From Limnanthes douglasii subsp. nivea (Eukaryota; Streptophyta; Magnoliopsida; Brassicales; Limnanthaceae), in assembly GCA_036936605.1 (NCBI GenBank), contig JAUPFV010000005.1:127652453-127716452 (forward strand): a DNA stretch of 64,000 nucleotides, in the 5' to 3' direction. The translations under genes were made by a program, and so were the position numbers. Below, piece by piece: positions 1 through 11,363 of this stretch. The notes under the pieces were generated by a model. It saw only the letters and a program-made list of their open reading frames with translations. It did no database searches and had not been told where the DNA came from. Numbering within the stretch: the stretch's first letter is position 1; the number at the start of each line of letters is the position of its first letter.

Positions 1-405
1 TGTAGTAGTTAGTCCAAACCTAACCGATCCACTCATCAATTTATTCAAACGTGAAAAAATTTACGGATAATTATATTCAACTGCATATCTTAGTAGTCAA
101 GATAAATATAATTTATTATCCCTAATATAATTTATTGTCCTCTAATACCATTAATGGATTTTATTTTTTTCATTTTAAAATACAAATTCGATCGTACTTT
201 CAGAGTTTTCATAAGCTCCGGCTTGAAAGATACGAACCTTTTAAAAAAATAAAATAAAAATAAAAAGTAAGAAAAATAATCTTTGGTTGAAAGAATGAGA
301 AGTGGTTACGTGACTGATGATGAAACTTGAGTATTTGAGGTATTATTAAAAAATTTGGTATCTAGATTGAGTTAAGTACATAAAACATGTATTAGATAAG
401 TAATA
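1..405. other. AT-rich intergenic DNA, nothing recognised
   Basis: No coding motif, RNA gene or repeat could be recognised on either strand. The stretch is AT-rich and ends at the target duplication of the first foldback element. Confidence 0.6.
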
Positions 406-415
406 GTAAAACTTG

Positions 416-670
416 GGGTTAAAAATCATAGTTAGTTACCGGAGTTGGTCACTTGTTTCAAAACAACCACTTATTTAATATTTGTATCAAGACATAAACT
501 TTGTTGCACCATTGGTGACAATTATTAGTTTTTTTCTGCATTTTTGGTCTCTGCTAGTGACCATGAATGCAAAGAAAACCAACAAAAGTGGCAGTTTTGA
601 TAAAAATAAAATTTGAGTTGTCATTTTGAATCAAGTGACTAACTCTCGTGATTAACCAAGGTACTTACCC
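416..670. mobile_element. Foldback MITE, copy 1 (Mutator-like size of target duplication)
   Basis: The two ends are imperfect inverted repeats of each other over most of the element: the left arm reads into 'gttagttacc' and 'caaaacaaccact', and the right arm is its diverged complement. Flanks 406-415 (gtaaaacttg) and 671-680 (gtgaaacttg) match at 9 of 10 bases and look like a target duplication. A 9-10 bp duplication with long terminal inverted repeats is typical of Mutator-derived MITEs. It has no coding capacity. It shares its arm sequence with the copy at 848-1115, so the two are one family; this copy is the more diverged. Confidence 0.65.
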
Positions 671-847
671 GTGAAACTTGAGATACTATATGGCAGTAAA
701 GTTTAATGTTGGATACCTTTGATGCCATTATCTATTAATAATTGCTATATCAATGTAAAATTTAATATTATTTATTGTTTTTACTAATTATGTTTGTTTC
801 TTTTTTATAAAAATAAGAATCAACTATGAAATTCATTAATACTTATG

Positions 848-1115
848 TGGCTAAGAATCTTGGTTAGTCACCAGACTTCATCATGTGTATCAAATATGCC
901 ATTGATGTTTTTTTGTATCAAAACAGCCACTTTTATTAGCTTTTTGTTACATTCGTGGTCACTCACGCGTGACCACATATGCAAATCAAGACACACAAAA
1001 GTGACCACATATGCAAAATGAAACCAACAAAAATGACTCTTTTGATACAAAAAGACATCAGTGGCATTTTTGATACACATGACAAAGTTCGGTGACTAAC
1101 CAAGGTTCTTAGCCA
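848..1115. mobile_element. Foldback MITE, copy 2
   Basis: The element is nearly a complete hairpin. It begins 'tggctaagaatcttggtta' and ends with the complement of that sequence (taaccaaggttcttagcca), and the arms stay complementary for about 110 bases on each side. Flanks 840-847 (tacttatg) and 1116-1123 (tacttgtg) form an 8 bp target duplication with one mismatch. The open frame inside it (868-1080, minus) only reflects the repeat arms and is not a gene. Non-autonomous; the superfamily (Mutator-like) is inferred from the duplication length only. Confidence 0.75.
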
Positions 1116-1123
1116 TACTTGTG

Positions 1124-1554
1124 TATAACCTTAAAACAACATAATAAGAGAATTATGAGTTGTAAACTTTTGTACAATAACATCTCTAATTATGACAATT
1201 AATATTGTGGGTCTGAATTTGTTTTAAAATGTGGACTTGATGTGGTATTATGTCCACTTAATTGTTGATTGTGTTGTGGGCTCGGTCTATTGGTGACCCG
1301 ATAAATATAACCAACGGTATTTAGTTGACAACCACTTAAACAAAACCTTAACTCAAACTCAGACTTTCCGAAATGCAAGTCTTCATCTCGAGCCATACAA
1401 GTTTTCTTCTATGGACACTCAAACACAACCCTGAGTCTCTTTCAATTAAGCTCTCTGCAACTTATTTTATGAATTCACTCCTTAAATGTACGTGTGAAGT
1501 AGTGAGCTCCAGTTCTTCTCTAAAAACAGAAAAAGGCTGTGAGAGAGGGATTTT
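1124..1554. other. No recognisable gene
   Basis: Short open frames on both strands have no recognisable motif. The copia 3' LTR would be expected here, but nothing matches the LTR at 5679-6111, so the copia element seems truncated near 1555. Confidence 0.5.
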
Positions 1555-1559
1555 GTACG

Positions 1560-1720
1560 GTGATTGATGATTAGGTCATATGATGGAAGGTATCGGATGT
1601 CCAAAAATCCCTTAACCACTAGATCACTAAAACAATGTAAATCGATTTCTATATGTTCTGTTAATGCACGAAACAACGGATTAGAGGTAAGATAACTCGT
1701 GTCAAGGTTATTTCACCATA
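1560..1720 (-). pseudogene. copia RNase H, C-terminal part
   Basis: The minus-strand translation contains FRALTEHIEID followed by LHCFSDLVVKGFLDIRYLPS. This matches the very conserved copia RNase H ending (…RTKHIEID.H..RD….G…..Y.PS), but the usual ADIFTKPL tail is replaced by unrelated residues. The upstream half of RNase H (about 1720-2280) is too degraded to follow. It sits at the 3' end of Copia-1. Confidence 0.7.
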
Positions 1721-2279
1721 AAACTGGCGATCAAGAGACACAAAAGGAAATCTCGATAAGTATAGAGTTCAAGCACAAAAGTTCCATTGAAAAATTGACG
1801 AGCATGCGATACTCGAACTCTGTACTTGATTGAACAACAACATTTTACTTATTTGAGAATCAGGGAACAAATGTCTCTCTAAAAAACACGCATTAGCCGT
1901 CCACCGAGCAACAACCATCCAAGAAAAAATCCCAATCGACATCAGTAAACCTAGTCAATTAAAGGTCAAGGTTGTGCTTTATGTGGAGACCCAAATACAC
2001 ACTCCCAAATAAGTATTTAAGTACCATTTTAACTCTTTGTAGATGTATACTCATCAAACATTATCAAATCTAACTCAACTTGTTAACAATGAATGAAATG
2101 TCAACACGGGTATGTAATATGTACCGTAAGGAACCTAATATGCTTATATACTTTATTTGATGTAGGAGTGGTTCACCGTCTCTCAAGAACATAGGAGGAC
2201 TAAATCACATGGGAGTGGAGCAAGGATTTTCATTGGACATGGCTTCAAATGCAATAAATCCTTCAATTATTTTGTAAGT

Positions 2280-2990
2280 GTTATGCACATGTTTGTTTAA
2301 TCTCGGTGTACCTTTATGCATAGGAACATATGCAAACTGCTCATGTCTTTTAGAGAAAATTTAGAATTAAACCTTTGGATAAAACTATTTAAATAGGTAG
2401 AAATGATTATCGGTAACAATTATATCATTGACATAAACTAGTAGAAGAATGATGACTTATTTTGACACATAGAAAAACATAAAAACATAAGCTTTAAAGT
2501 TTTTGGACCCTATAGAAGTGAAGTGTCCTTTAGTTTGGAATACCCGTCTCTAGGAGCGCGTTTCAGACCATAAAAGGGCCTTATATAGTTGGCATACATG
2601 AGAATGCCTTTTAGCATCTTTAACCCTCTTAAGGTTGTGACATAAACACATTCTTAGTAATTTCCCATATTGAGAAAGACATTGTTTATGTCCAATAAAC
2701 TGAAATCCCAGTCTCTTAACACTACTAGAGTCAAGATTAACTAGATTATGGATGTTTTGATCACTAGACTAAGTGTTTCACTTAAGTCAATCCCTGGTGT
2801 TTGGTGGAGACCTTTTACTACCAACCTGGCTTTATATATTTGAACACCCCCATTAGAGTTTTGTTAAACTCCTTGGACCCATTTGAAACCAACTAGATTA
2901 ATGTTAGAGCACTAGAGAAGCAAATACCAAGTCTTGTTCTTCATCATAGCTTCATGTTCGACCTACATTGTCTTTCCCCAATTAGGGTTA
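2280..2990 (-). pseudogene. copia reverse transcriptase
   Basis: Three RT landmarks are readable in order on the minus strand: FKWVQ…NGGVQIYKARLVVKG near 2880-2820 (canonical CKWVFK…GS..RYKARLVAKG), YGLKRAP near 2555 (canonical YGLKQAPR), and VYVNDIIV near 2430, the catalytic box that normally reads YVDD. The first catalytic Asp of that pair has become Asn. Frames change between landmarks and stops are frequent. Clearly a pseudogene of the copia RT domain. Confidence 0.85.
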
Positions 2991-3479
2991 GTCATGGCCT
3001 CAAAAAACTTTGTAGGCTCCAGTATTTTTTTTGTTGAAGTAATGATAATGTCATAATAGACATGTTTATGCTTGTTGATGACATGTTTGGCTCTAGTGAT
3101 CATAAGATGAGTGTTAGGTGTAATGTTCGACAAATTAGTGGTATGGTGGTGTAAGGCAATATCAATTGTCAATCTAGGGCTGCTTGTATGGATAGATTAT
3201 TTTTGTTGTGATTCTGTGTATGTTGGCTGATTGGCTTGAGTATTTGTCTGTGTTTATAGTGAGATGTTTTGTAAATATTGGGGTTGATTTTCTTGGTTAG
3301 GTAGTTATGTGTCTGAAAAATGACCATGTTAATGTGTTCACGTGCTGCATTATTCAGTGTGACCCGAACCAATAAGAATAAATGCATGCTTAGGAACATA
3401 CTCAGACCTAGTAGTAGAAGGGTTATTGCTAAGTTTTGGTTGTCCAATTGGTCTAGGGACCCAAGTAGTCAGACATGTA

Positions 3480-4438
3480 GACTTAAGACTTTAAGTATTT
3501 AGAAACCATGTAACACAGGGAAATTCAAATTCATTGAAAACAACATTCATAAACACATAGACTATCGCTATTGAACTAAGGCATTTGTATCCTGTACGGG
3601 TATCACTATACCCTGGAAAAATGCGTTTAGTTGAATTAAACTGAAAGTTATGTGACTAATATGTCCTTAAACATAGAAAACAAGCACACCCAAACACTTT
3701 TAAAGAATGTATAATCAGGTTTACAATTGAATAATTTTTTACAATGTAACAAATCCTTTAACACAATTGTAGGTAATTTGTTTATCATGTAGACAACAAC
3801 TAAAAATGCTTCAGGCTAGAAACAATAGGGAACCTTAAACTAGGTAAGGAGTGTGAGACATGTCTTCACAATGCTTTGTCATTTGAGAAAATGTGCAGAA
3901 TCCCACCCTTCTTTGTTAATTGAACAATAATTGTAAACTCACCTCCCCAATCAGACTGAAATGCTTTTAATTTATATCAAAACGATTTTCAACAAATGTT
4001 TTAAATATTTTGAAAACGCTTAAGGCTTCACCTTAATTAGGGCAAAATAAGAGACTTTCCTAATTGACAAGAATCACAAAATAGATTTCTATTGCTTGAT
4101 TCCATATGTTGATTAGAAGACTTCAGAGCAATAGATAAAAGTTTATTAGAGGGATGACCTAATTTCCTATGTAAGCCCTCTCTTAGGAAAACCAGATTAC
4201 TAGACACTCTAGACTTACTATTTAATGACTTTAAAACATTAAAAATCTTAGGTAAATAACTTGAGACCTTAGACGTGAATACACTAGATTTAACAATACT
4301 CTTCAACTTGCATATGTCATTCTCAATTTTCCTTGTAAACAACATTGTCCCTATTGTCTTGTCCTTAACAAAATAACTATTTTTATGGAATCCAAGGTAA
4401 ATAGGATTATGTGAAGTAAGATGATAAACATATATCAA
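3480..4438 (-). pseudogene. copia integrase with GAG-pre-integrase zinc region
   Basis: The N-terminal part (4438-4037) is open and ends in LHRKLGHPSN, then FCDSCQLGKS: the H..H..C..C zinc-binding region preceding copia integrase. Further on, KAFQSDWGGEF near 3960 is the second catalytic Asp block (canonical …SDGGGEF), and LKVFGCACF followed by a GYS…GYKCL stretch near 3600-3700 is the C-terminal copia integrase region. Stops and shifts interrupt the core. Confidence 0.85.
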
Positions 4439-4557
4439 ATTTATGTTAATTTTAAGAACATGTGGAATATTGTTATGGATAATATTTTTAGCTGTGTGTG
4501 TATTTAGCCGTAAGTTACCTAGGTGTGTAATGATAAGTTTTTCACTAATGCAAACAA

Positions 4558-4770
4558 CTATAATTTATTTACCAGAGTACTCATTAGTCTAGGAGTTCCT
4601 GTTACATGGTGGCTAACACCATTGTCCATATACCAGGCATTGTCTCTTTGTTGGTCTCGAGAAATTATATAAGTTCTCCCTTGTTCTTGTTTAGTATTAG
4701 TTGAATGCGCCAATGTGGCTATACTCGCCACATATCTAATAAGTAGGCTTGTTAAGGGTGTATCTTTCAA
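4558..4770 (-). pseudogene. copia aspartic protease fragment
   Basis: The open stretch contains WYMDNGVSHHVTG, matching the copia protease active-site motif W..DSGASHH.T. The catalytic DSG has become DNG, so the enzyme would be impaired even without the flanking stops. It lies between gag and the integrase zinc region, as expected. Confidence 0.8.
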
Positions 4771-4821
4771 CCCCTCATCCTCTATAATTAGATTTCCCGC
4801 TGTAGTTGTTTGAATACGTAT

Positions 4822-5650
4822 TTATTCCCCAAAAAACTCTACCTTGACCTTTATAATATCCAATATTCCTACCTCTAGGATTAGAATTGTTTGATTATTT
4901 TTAGCCTTGTTAGATGTGAAGTTGGCAGATGCTAGGTTAACATTTTCTATAAAGTTAGGCAACTTGTTTAGCTGTTTTAACCTACTCTCAAAGGTGAGGA
5001 GAGTAGCTTGTAGGTCAAGCCAGTCCTTCACCCCCTTGTCAGCAAGACTAACAACAATAGATTTGTATTCATTATCTAACCGTGTAAGAACCTTAGAAAC
5101 AAAATCATCAATTAAGAGAGGAGATCCAGGTAGGGTTAAATTATTTGCAAAGCTTTTCATTTTGCATAGCTATTCATCCATGGTACTGCTTTCTTTACGA
5201 GTCATTTAAAACTCCGACTTAAAAACTGTGATTTTAGATTTGGTTTGAGATCCAGATAACCTGATGTCATCCAATAAAATTTTGGAGCATTATTTTTCCA
5301 TGAGCTGAGCAACTTTCTCTAGGGTCACGATGTTGTACAACCACTCAAGATTAGTTGATCAATCTCACAATAATCTTCATTTTAAGTTTTTTATTGACAT
5401 TGTCATCTGCTCCAGATTTACACTTAGGAGGACAAGGTTTATCATCATTGATAAACGCACATAGCTTGGTTAATTTAATAATAGAAAAGACCACAATCTT
5501 CCATAATATAAAGTTCTTTATGTCTACTTTAATAATATTAAAAGAACTAGTTTGCTACATTTGCAGGTTTTCATTGTTAAAAAATGATCAACATTGGCAC
5601 ACCCAGATCCTAGAGAACTTGAGCTCAAAATTGGAGAATCAAAATTAGCC
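4822..5650 (-). pseudogene. copia gag (UBN2/retrotransposon gag type)
   Basis: The open part (5160-4822) contains the copia gag core with VLTRLDNEYKSIVVSL and LLTFESRL. The upstream part has LTKLCAFINDDKPCPP near 5460-5400, matching the N-terminal region that precedes 'G..P.PP' in copia gags. Frames shift around 5200-5350. The plus-strand open frames here (4907-5209, 5355-5648) are shadows. Confidence 0.75.
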
Positions 5651-5663
5651 ACTAAAAATAAAA

Positions 5664-5676
5664 GGCTCTCGTACCA
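5664..5676 (-). other. Primer-binding site of Copia-1
   Basis: On the minus strand it reads tggtacgagagcc, differing at two positions from the usual copia initiator-Met tRNA site (tggtatcagagc). It lies 2 bases inside the LTR end, as expected. Confidence 0.65.
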
Positions 5677-5678
5677 AT

Positions 5679-6111
5679 TGAAAAAGGAAAAAAAAGAAAT
5701 TTTAGTTTAATTATTTATGAAACTTTTATTCAATTTCTAATAAATTTTCCTTTGCTTTTTTACAAGGTATTGATAATAGTTATATATAATGTCATTTTGC
5801 ATAAAGATTACCACCATGGGTGGATAACGTGACAAAACAAGGAGAGGTAGAAAAATATGTTGTAGTATCATGGTAACAGAACATACGACGTGATACTGTC
5901 ACAACGGTATTTATTGTTGGAAACAGTGTTGGAAAATTTCTGGATGATTCTCTGAAGTCTTGTAAAACAATTTCTAATTGAAATATTTTTGGGGTTCTCC
6001 AGAAATTCTCAACGGGATAAAATCAGAGATATTTTGTTTTAAAAGAGAGAATGATAAAATTGATGTATTTGTTTTTCAACGGAACCCATAATTTAAGCAA
6101 TTCGACCAACA
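5679..6111 (-). repeat. Probable 5' LTR of Copia-1
   Basis: On the minus strand this segment starts tgttgg and ends ttttca immediately before the primer-binding site, so it is bounded by TG…CA. It is AT-rich and 433 bp, a normal copia LTR length. There is no second copy in the window to confirm the outer boundary, which is therefore inferred. Confidence 0.45.
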
Positions 6112-6999
6112 AGATAGAGTTGGTAGTTAGGGTAGTTAAGGATTGATAAGATCATATAACGAGATTTGAATTAAAACGGCTGAAATTTGAAATTTGAATA
6201 AAACGTTCAAATTTCCAATTTTATAATTTTGTTGGACCCCACAAGGGGCTACACCACTTGAACCCTGTTAATCATGATATAATCTTACAAGCGTGCACTT
6301 CACACTCTACGACTTGTTCGATAATATATCATGATTAAATTGGTCGACTAGTCGATCTAATTACATTAAAATATCTAGCAATTAGCTCATCATGTCACGT
6401 CATTGTAAAAACACTTTCCAGTTCCGCTGCGCTAACGATCGAATACGGTGGGATTCATGATAACACGACAATGTTATAATAACATGAAAATTTTAATTTA
6501 TTTACTCGTCTAAAATAAATAATAATAAAAAAGTTACATTTGTTATAATGTGATAGAGTTTTAAAGGCCAAATTTTTAATATTGAAGAAAAAATTCAATT
6601 GCTTTCCATTTGTATTGTGTTTATAACACATACAGTAGAAGTGTTGTTATCGTTTAATAAAGTAATTGTTGTAAACTTTATAATTTGATTATAAAGTTGT
6701 ATATTATAATTTAAAAGTAGTATAAGGTTATTATAGTTTGATTAGTATACTTTTATTATTATTATTATGATTGGATTATAAATAGTATTAGTTGTTACGA
6801 AAAATATTCATAATAAATTCTAAATAGATAAACTTATTAATCCTTTAAAGAAAAAATTTGATTTATTTATTGATCCATTAAGCTGGTAGCTCTTCATGGT
6901 GTTAGCCAACCTGGCTCTTTCAATTATGCTTATTAGCCGTGTGGTGACCTTAATAGTTCTGATATGGCCCTAAGAAGTTAAAAAAGAGAAAAATAAATA
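6112..6999. other. AT-rich DNA with a short perfect hairpin
   Basis: No gene is recognised. A 14 bp perfect inverted repeat (ttaatcatgatata at 6268-6281 and its complement at 6324-6337) encloses a 42 base loop. The rest is simple AT-rich sequence. Confidence 0.5.
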
Positions 7000-9240
7000 A
7001 AAGCCTCACTCTACGGTGACCCACCTGAATAGGTGTAGTGGATGATGTTTTTAGACAAATAATTTGAGTACACAACTCCTAAGTATAGGTTCCCTGATGT
7101 CGATATAACGTGTGTGCCAATACTCGGGGAGCAGCCCTACCTGGCTTGGGATAACAAAATATATATCTACACGATCTTGTTTGATTAGGTTATTCGAATT
7201 CCGCTCTCCCCTTTTATTTGGGATTTCTTGAGCTTCTTAAACACATGCCCGACACAACTGACGGGGAATAGTTCGCAAATGCTACGGAGCATATTGTTGA
7301 GCTCGAGAATACTAAAAATTCTTGTTAGTTCGGCCGACTTGTTGGAGATGGCCGACGTATCAAAACTGGTCCGTTCACCATTATTTTATCTCTAGCTGAG
7401 GAAACTAGTGGACCTGCTACAATTCGACAAGAAGTGGAAAACACTGTTTTTTATTTGTCTCTTAGAATTAGGAGCATAAACGTGCCCAAGAGAATCTATA
7501 GTTGAAGAGAAGATGGATTTAATGTGTTTGAGATATATTTGGATTAATCCTTGTCGCATGGTGATAGCACAGTTATGTTTTGTTTTGCAGGTGAAGGAAA
7601 ACACCAATAATGGTGTAAGAAAACTGACGGGCGGGCACTATTATCTCTATAAAGAATCTATCAGTTGGGGCGTATGCTACAGTGAGGCTCGAGATACCGA
7701 ATTTATTTACGCACGTGAATTTACTTTTAGCAGGTCTGCAGCCCACTCCCGAGCTAGAGATGACTGAAGGCGGGAAACTAAAATTGACAACAACCGGGGA
7801 TGACGCTATTGTCGAACGGTTGCACGCTCTGATACGTCAGAGGTATCTTGACGAGAATAGTAGTGGGTTCGGTCTAGACGTACCAAAAATCATAAAAAAG
7901 AAGGAGACAAAAGTGGCATTGCCTATGAAGAAAAAGCGAGTTCAACAAGAAGTGGATATATTGGTGAAGGAATCAGGAGATGGTAGCCAGTGAGGGGGAG
8001 CGTTGTGCAATACATTACAAAATGGAAGATGGTGAAGTTCATGAAACACGGGCCTTGTTCGTAATAGAGGAGGGGACTCAACAAACGAAGATGTCGGTCT
8101 CTACTAGTCGGGAAAAGAAAGAGATGGCGTGGGTGGAATAGCCGACCTTATAAAAGAAAAGGTTGTTAAAAATGAAGATTCTATAATAGAAAGGACGCTG
8201 ACGTTGGTTGACGAGGAAGAGTCGTTCGTGAAAAACGATGTTGAGGCCCCTCTAATGCTCTTGGGAGATGGAAATAAAGGTACCCCTCATGTGGTGCTTA
8301 TATTAGATAAATCAGTGGACAAGCTGGGGTTACGTGACGTAGTAGGGGACCAAAGGAAGAAAGGAGAGGCCATGGCCAAAAGTTGGTGGGCGAGTTGCCA
8401 CCGAAAGAGTCTTTAGTATAGACGATGGGGTCAGGGTCGTCCTTTGTTAATATTGTGAGACTGAGCCTTGTTCTATCTGAGGGTGTCAATGCAAAGGGAA
8501 CTTCCAGTGATGTTCGTACTTCACCTGGATCAATGGAGGAATTATCGTCCAATGCTCCAATGCCAACCCAACAGTGATGACTGTCAAACATTTCCCGCAG
8601 TTGTCGTTCTATGATAATATGCCAATCACTAAAATATTGTAGCGATAGTTGGAACTATTGATAGAGGTGCACGTAACTTGTCAATTTACCTTACATATTT
8701 ATGATATTTTTTATAGCGACCGTGAGTTTCTTAAGATATGTAGAGTAACCATAACTCGATGGTGCTTGTGGATATCTTTATGTCCCTAGGATACGCATAG
8801 GGGATGAAAATTGGAAACCTGAGGTGATGTTCTTTGGATATGTAAGGGGGCTAACCATGGATTTAGCTTTCTATAATAACGCCCATGGGTCAACGTGGAT
8901 GATGTGGGAGAAAGCAGGCAAAGAAAAGGAGGAGCTAGAGAATGAGTCGGTTGTGGTAGCGGACGAAAGGAGCGCCTACCATCAGAAGCTTATCAGTAGG
9001 AAGACGACGCAGATTTCCTAAAGTATGAGGCAGACCGAGAATAATGACGAACTGATAGCCCAAAGTGTGAGTTTAATATCACAAAATATGGCACATACGC
9101 AAAGAATGGATGAGCTTTCTGGAGATGTGAGCCTGCGGGTGGTGGCCTTGGAGGGCCATGGAGACAAAGACGACCATAGATCAATAAAAGAAGATGATAA
9201 CGGACTGTTTGAATGGGTGACAGCCTTTCTAGGCTGAGAT
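7000..9240 (+). pseudogene. Degenerate ORF resembling plant 'putative gypsy-type transposon' proteins
   Basis: This tract is more GC-rich than its surroundings and reads as a broken ORF. Near 7190-7260 a stretch with IPLSPFIWDFLSF followed by CPTQLTGNS resembles the conserved block of the plant 'putative gypsy-type transposon' family (…F…FLP.P…..PAQL.PN). Downstream pieces are charged (7682-7993, with KKKETK and KKKR clusters; 8129-8416), and a helical, possibly coiled-coil piece lies at 9025-9237. At 7580-7590 'ttgttttgcag' could be a 3' splice site. Proteins of this kind are often extra ORFs of Tat-lineage elements, so this may be an orphan of one. Function unknown; the family call is tentative. 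Confidence 0.4.
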
Positions 9241-9559
9241 ATCGCAACATGGTCGTATGGCGCTTTTCTGGTAAAAGACGCCATTGAGCATCGTATACTT
9301 AGTTGCGTGTAGTTGTAATGCCCGCGCGCCCGCTTTATCCTCATGTAGTGTGTCATCTCGTAAATACAACATGTATGGTTATCAACAGTCGTCCACTGCT
9401 TCAACTATTCCAATTTGGTGATCTACCTTGAAAGTGTCAAGTGTAGAGATCTGTTATAAGAGGACGAGCGGGTTGTCGCCGGATGCAGCAACCTTGGCCT
9501 ATAAATAATTCAAGGCTTAATAATTAATTTAGAAGGATTAAAAAATCTACAAATAATAT
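9241..9559. other. No recognisable gene
   Basis: Short frames on both strands lack motifs. A TATA-like taaataatt lies near 9502. This could be the remaining flank of the preceding ORF. Confidence 0.4.
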
Positions 9560-9825
9560 GTAAGTGAAGTTTTGTGTAAGGAAGAAACTTAAAAGACTGA
9601 AAGTGTAATATATAAAAAATATGTTTTTATTTAGTAGTATAATGGGATGAAGAGGCCTGTAAATGGAGTGTGTGATTGTTATCTGGCATTCTTATAAATA
9701 AGTGTACTTTATCTTAAAAATTGGTTAATGATAGGACTTGTACTTTGACACTTGTCATTTTATCTCTCTAAACATATGTTACTTCTCTCTCTCTAATAAT
9801 TGAATTAGTCACTCTAAGACTTAAT

Positions 9826-9843
9826 TTAGACCACATTGAGAGT
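9826..9843 (+). other. Probable primer-binding site of E1
   Basis: The sequence ttagaccacattgagagt aligns with the corresponding sites of E4 (ttggtgaccacagtgggagc at 56654) and E3 (ttggcgatcatagtgggagc at 52351). Its position about 100 bases before gag-like sequence supports the call; it is diverged. Confidence 0.45.
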
Positions 9844-9924
9844 TACACTTGGTACCTAGATTTTTAGATCTAAAACCAAAACTTTTAGAAATTTACATTT
9901 CAATTGTTGTTAGTGGATCCGGTA

Positions 9925-11000
9925 ATGTTCGTGGAAGGGAGGTAGTAAAGGTTGGTCTGGAACAAAGGGAGGCTCATGTTAATCAACAATTGGAAGATTA
10001 GCGTAGTTAGTTAGCTTTAGAAGATCGAAGGAACGAGGTGCTAAAACAAATAGTTGAGCTGAATGACGAGCTAGTTTAGAGGGAACTGTCTGTGTTGGCT
10101 AAACCGGTAAGGATCCGGTCCGAAGTTCGAAAGGTGAACGAAGGAATAAATTCGATGGAATATTTTGATGAGACTCGAGAGGATCTTAGAGGAAGGGTTT
10201 GTCGTTGGGAAGTTTAATTTCAAAGTGATCCAAGTTATTGTTCTTCTAGAAATGAAAGAAAAGATAAGCAAAATTATATTTCTTCAACGTCTAGTGAATC
10301 GCTAGTCTCAGACTCAGATGGATGGTCCCAAACACCTAACTTAGGTAATGGAAATCGAAGAAGGAAATATTAGAGGGACAAACATTATTCGAAAAGGCGA
10401 GCCCATCGAAATCAAGGACACCGAAGTGAGAAAAAACTATAAGAAACAAAGTGAGTTCCAACATGTGCTTGAAAACCCAAATTTTGAATATAATGTGACA
10501 AATCAGTTCATGAACCCTTCATATCAAAGGCTTTATGTGATTACTAATGATGATATATGGGTCAGTTTAGAGAAGGAGTAGATTAGATGACGTCTTCTTT
10601 ATCAACATAAATCAGTTATATGGCGCTTCCGAAATGTTTTGATATTACCAAAGTGGAAACGTTTGACGGGACACAAGATCCTGATGATCACATCGAACAG
10701 TTCAAAAACTATATATTGCACTTTGACGATAATGATAAATTGATGTGTCACGCTTTATCATAGACTTGTAAGGGCACTACATTGAAATGGTATAACAGGA
10801 TTCTAAAAGCGTCCTTATAACTTTGGGATGTTCGGTACAGTTTTTCAAAGACAATTTTTGGGAAACAAAAATATGTGTGCAAATGGGGATACCATAATTC
10901 ATAGCAAGCAAAATATAGAAGAGAACTTGAAGGATTATATAAAATACTTCCTGATTAACCAGACTGGGTTGGAAGATTGCGATGAGCAAGTTGCTTGTAA
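9925..11000 (+). pseudogene. Tat gag, E1
   Basis: An acidic, Ser-rich N-terminal part (stops throughout, open at 10348-10581) precedes the gag core. From 10620 the core reads KVETFDGTQDPDDHIEQF, then a Trp-Tyr block (TLKWYNR), then FLGNKNMCANGDTIIHSKQ and NQTGLEDCDEQV (10828-11000 in another frame). E3 and E4 have the same blocks (KFDGTQDHD, GTALKWYN; KYGVSKDFDNHLEQF, GSALKWYN). The coding sequence stops abruptly at about 11000, where minus-strand Tat sequence begins. Confidence 0.8.
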
Positions 11001-11057
11001 TGTCCGACAAAGGTTTCCATTAACTCGACCTCACCTTTGCACTAGAAAGACTTACCC

Positions 11058-11363
11058 TCATACCCCACCAACGTTCGGCAGGTGGACCTGTACGGGGGAG
11101 GAAGGGGGGCGGGGGGGTACCCGGAGCATCTTGTCATAGATTACCTTGAAAATTATGTTCGACGAACTTCTGTCATTCATTAGTACCCGTATTACCATTA
11201 TGCAGCCAATATCTAAATTGATTGTGAGTGCATTCTCATGGGGTGTTGCAACCCCCAATAGGTCATCATCGTTGAAGGTGAGATCAACCACCGGACCATA
11301 GTAATTATGGTAAGAATACCCAACCACCGGACCATAGTAATTATGGTAAGAATACCCAACCAC
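11058..11363 (-). pseudogene. Tat aspartic protease of fragment E2
   Basis: The translation contains LTFNDDDLLGVATPHENALT, then RVLMNDRSSSNIIFK. This matches the Tat protease (…F…D..GV..PH.D.LV, then R.LVDTGSSADVLF), but the catalytic DTGSS has become NDRSS. Upstream in the protein, a 12-residue segment is duplicated (see the 36 bp repeat at 11285-11356). Below 11100 the frame shifts and a VGYEGKSF block (canonical VGF.G) follows in another frame. Inactive. Confidence 0.75.
11285..11356. repeat. Perfect 36 bp tandem duplication
   Basis: Two identical adjacent 36 bp units (11285-11320, 11321-11356) contain the near-palindrome ccatagtaattatgg. They keep the reading frame and duplicate 12 residues in the protease region of fragment E2. 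Perfect identity suggests a recent slippage event. Confidence 0.9.

Larger units (their letters stand above)
1555..6111 (-). mobile_element. Ty1/copia LTR retrotransposon, decayed (Copia-1)
   Basis: Read on the minus strand the order is LTR (6111-5679), primer-binding site, gag, protease, integrase, reverse transcriptase and RNase H, which is the copia order with integrase before RT. Every domain carries stops or frameshifts. The 3' LTR is missing. The element is old and non-functional. It is the only near-complete copia element in the window; a second copia scrap lies at 12660-13078 on the other strand. Confidence 0.85.

Noticed and set aside
868..1080. 70-codon minus-strand ORF
   Set aside because: It lies wholly inside a foldback MITE and mirrors its arms; not a gene.
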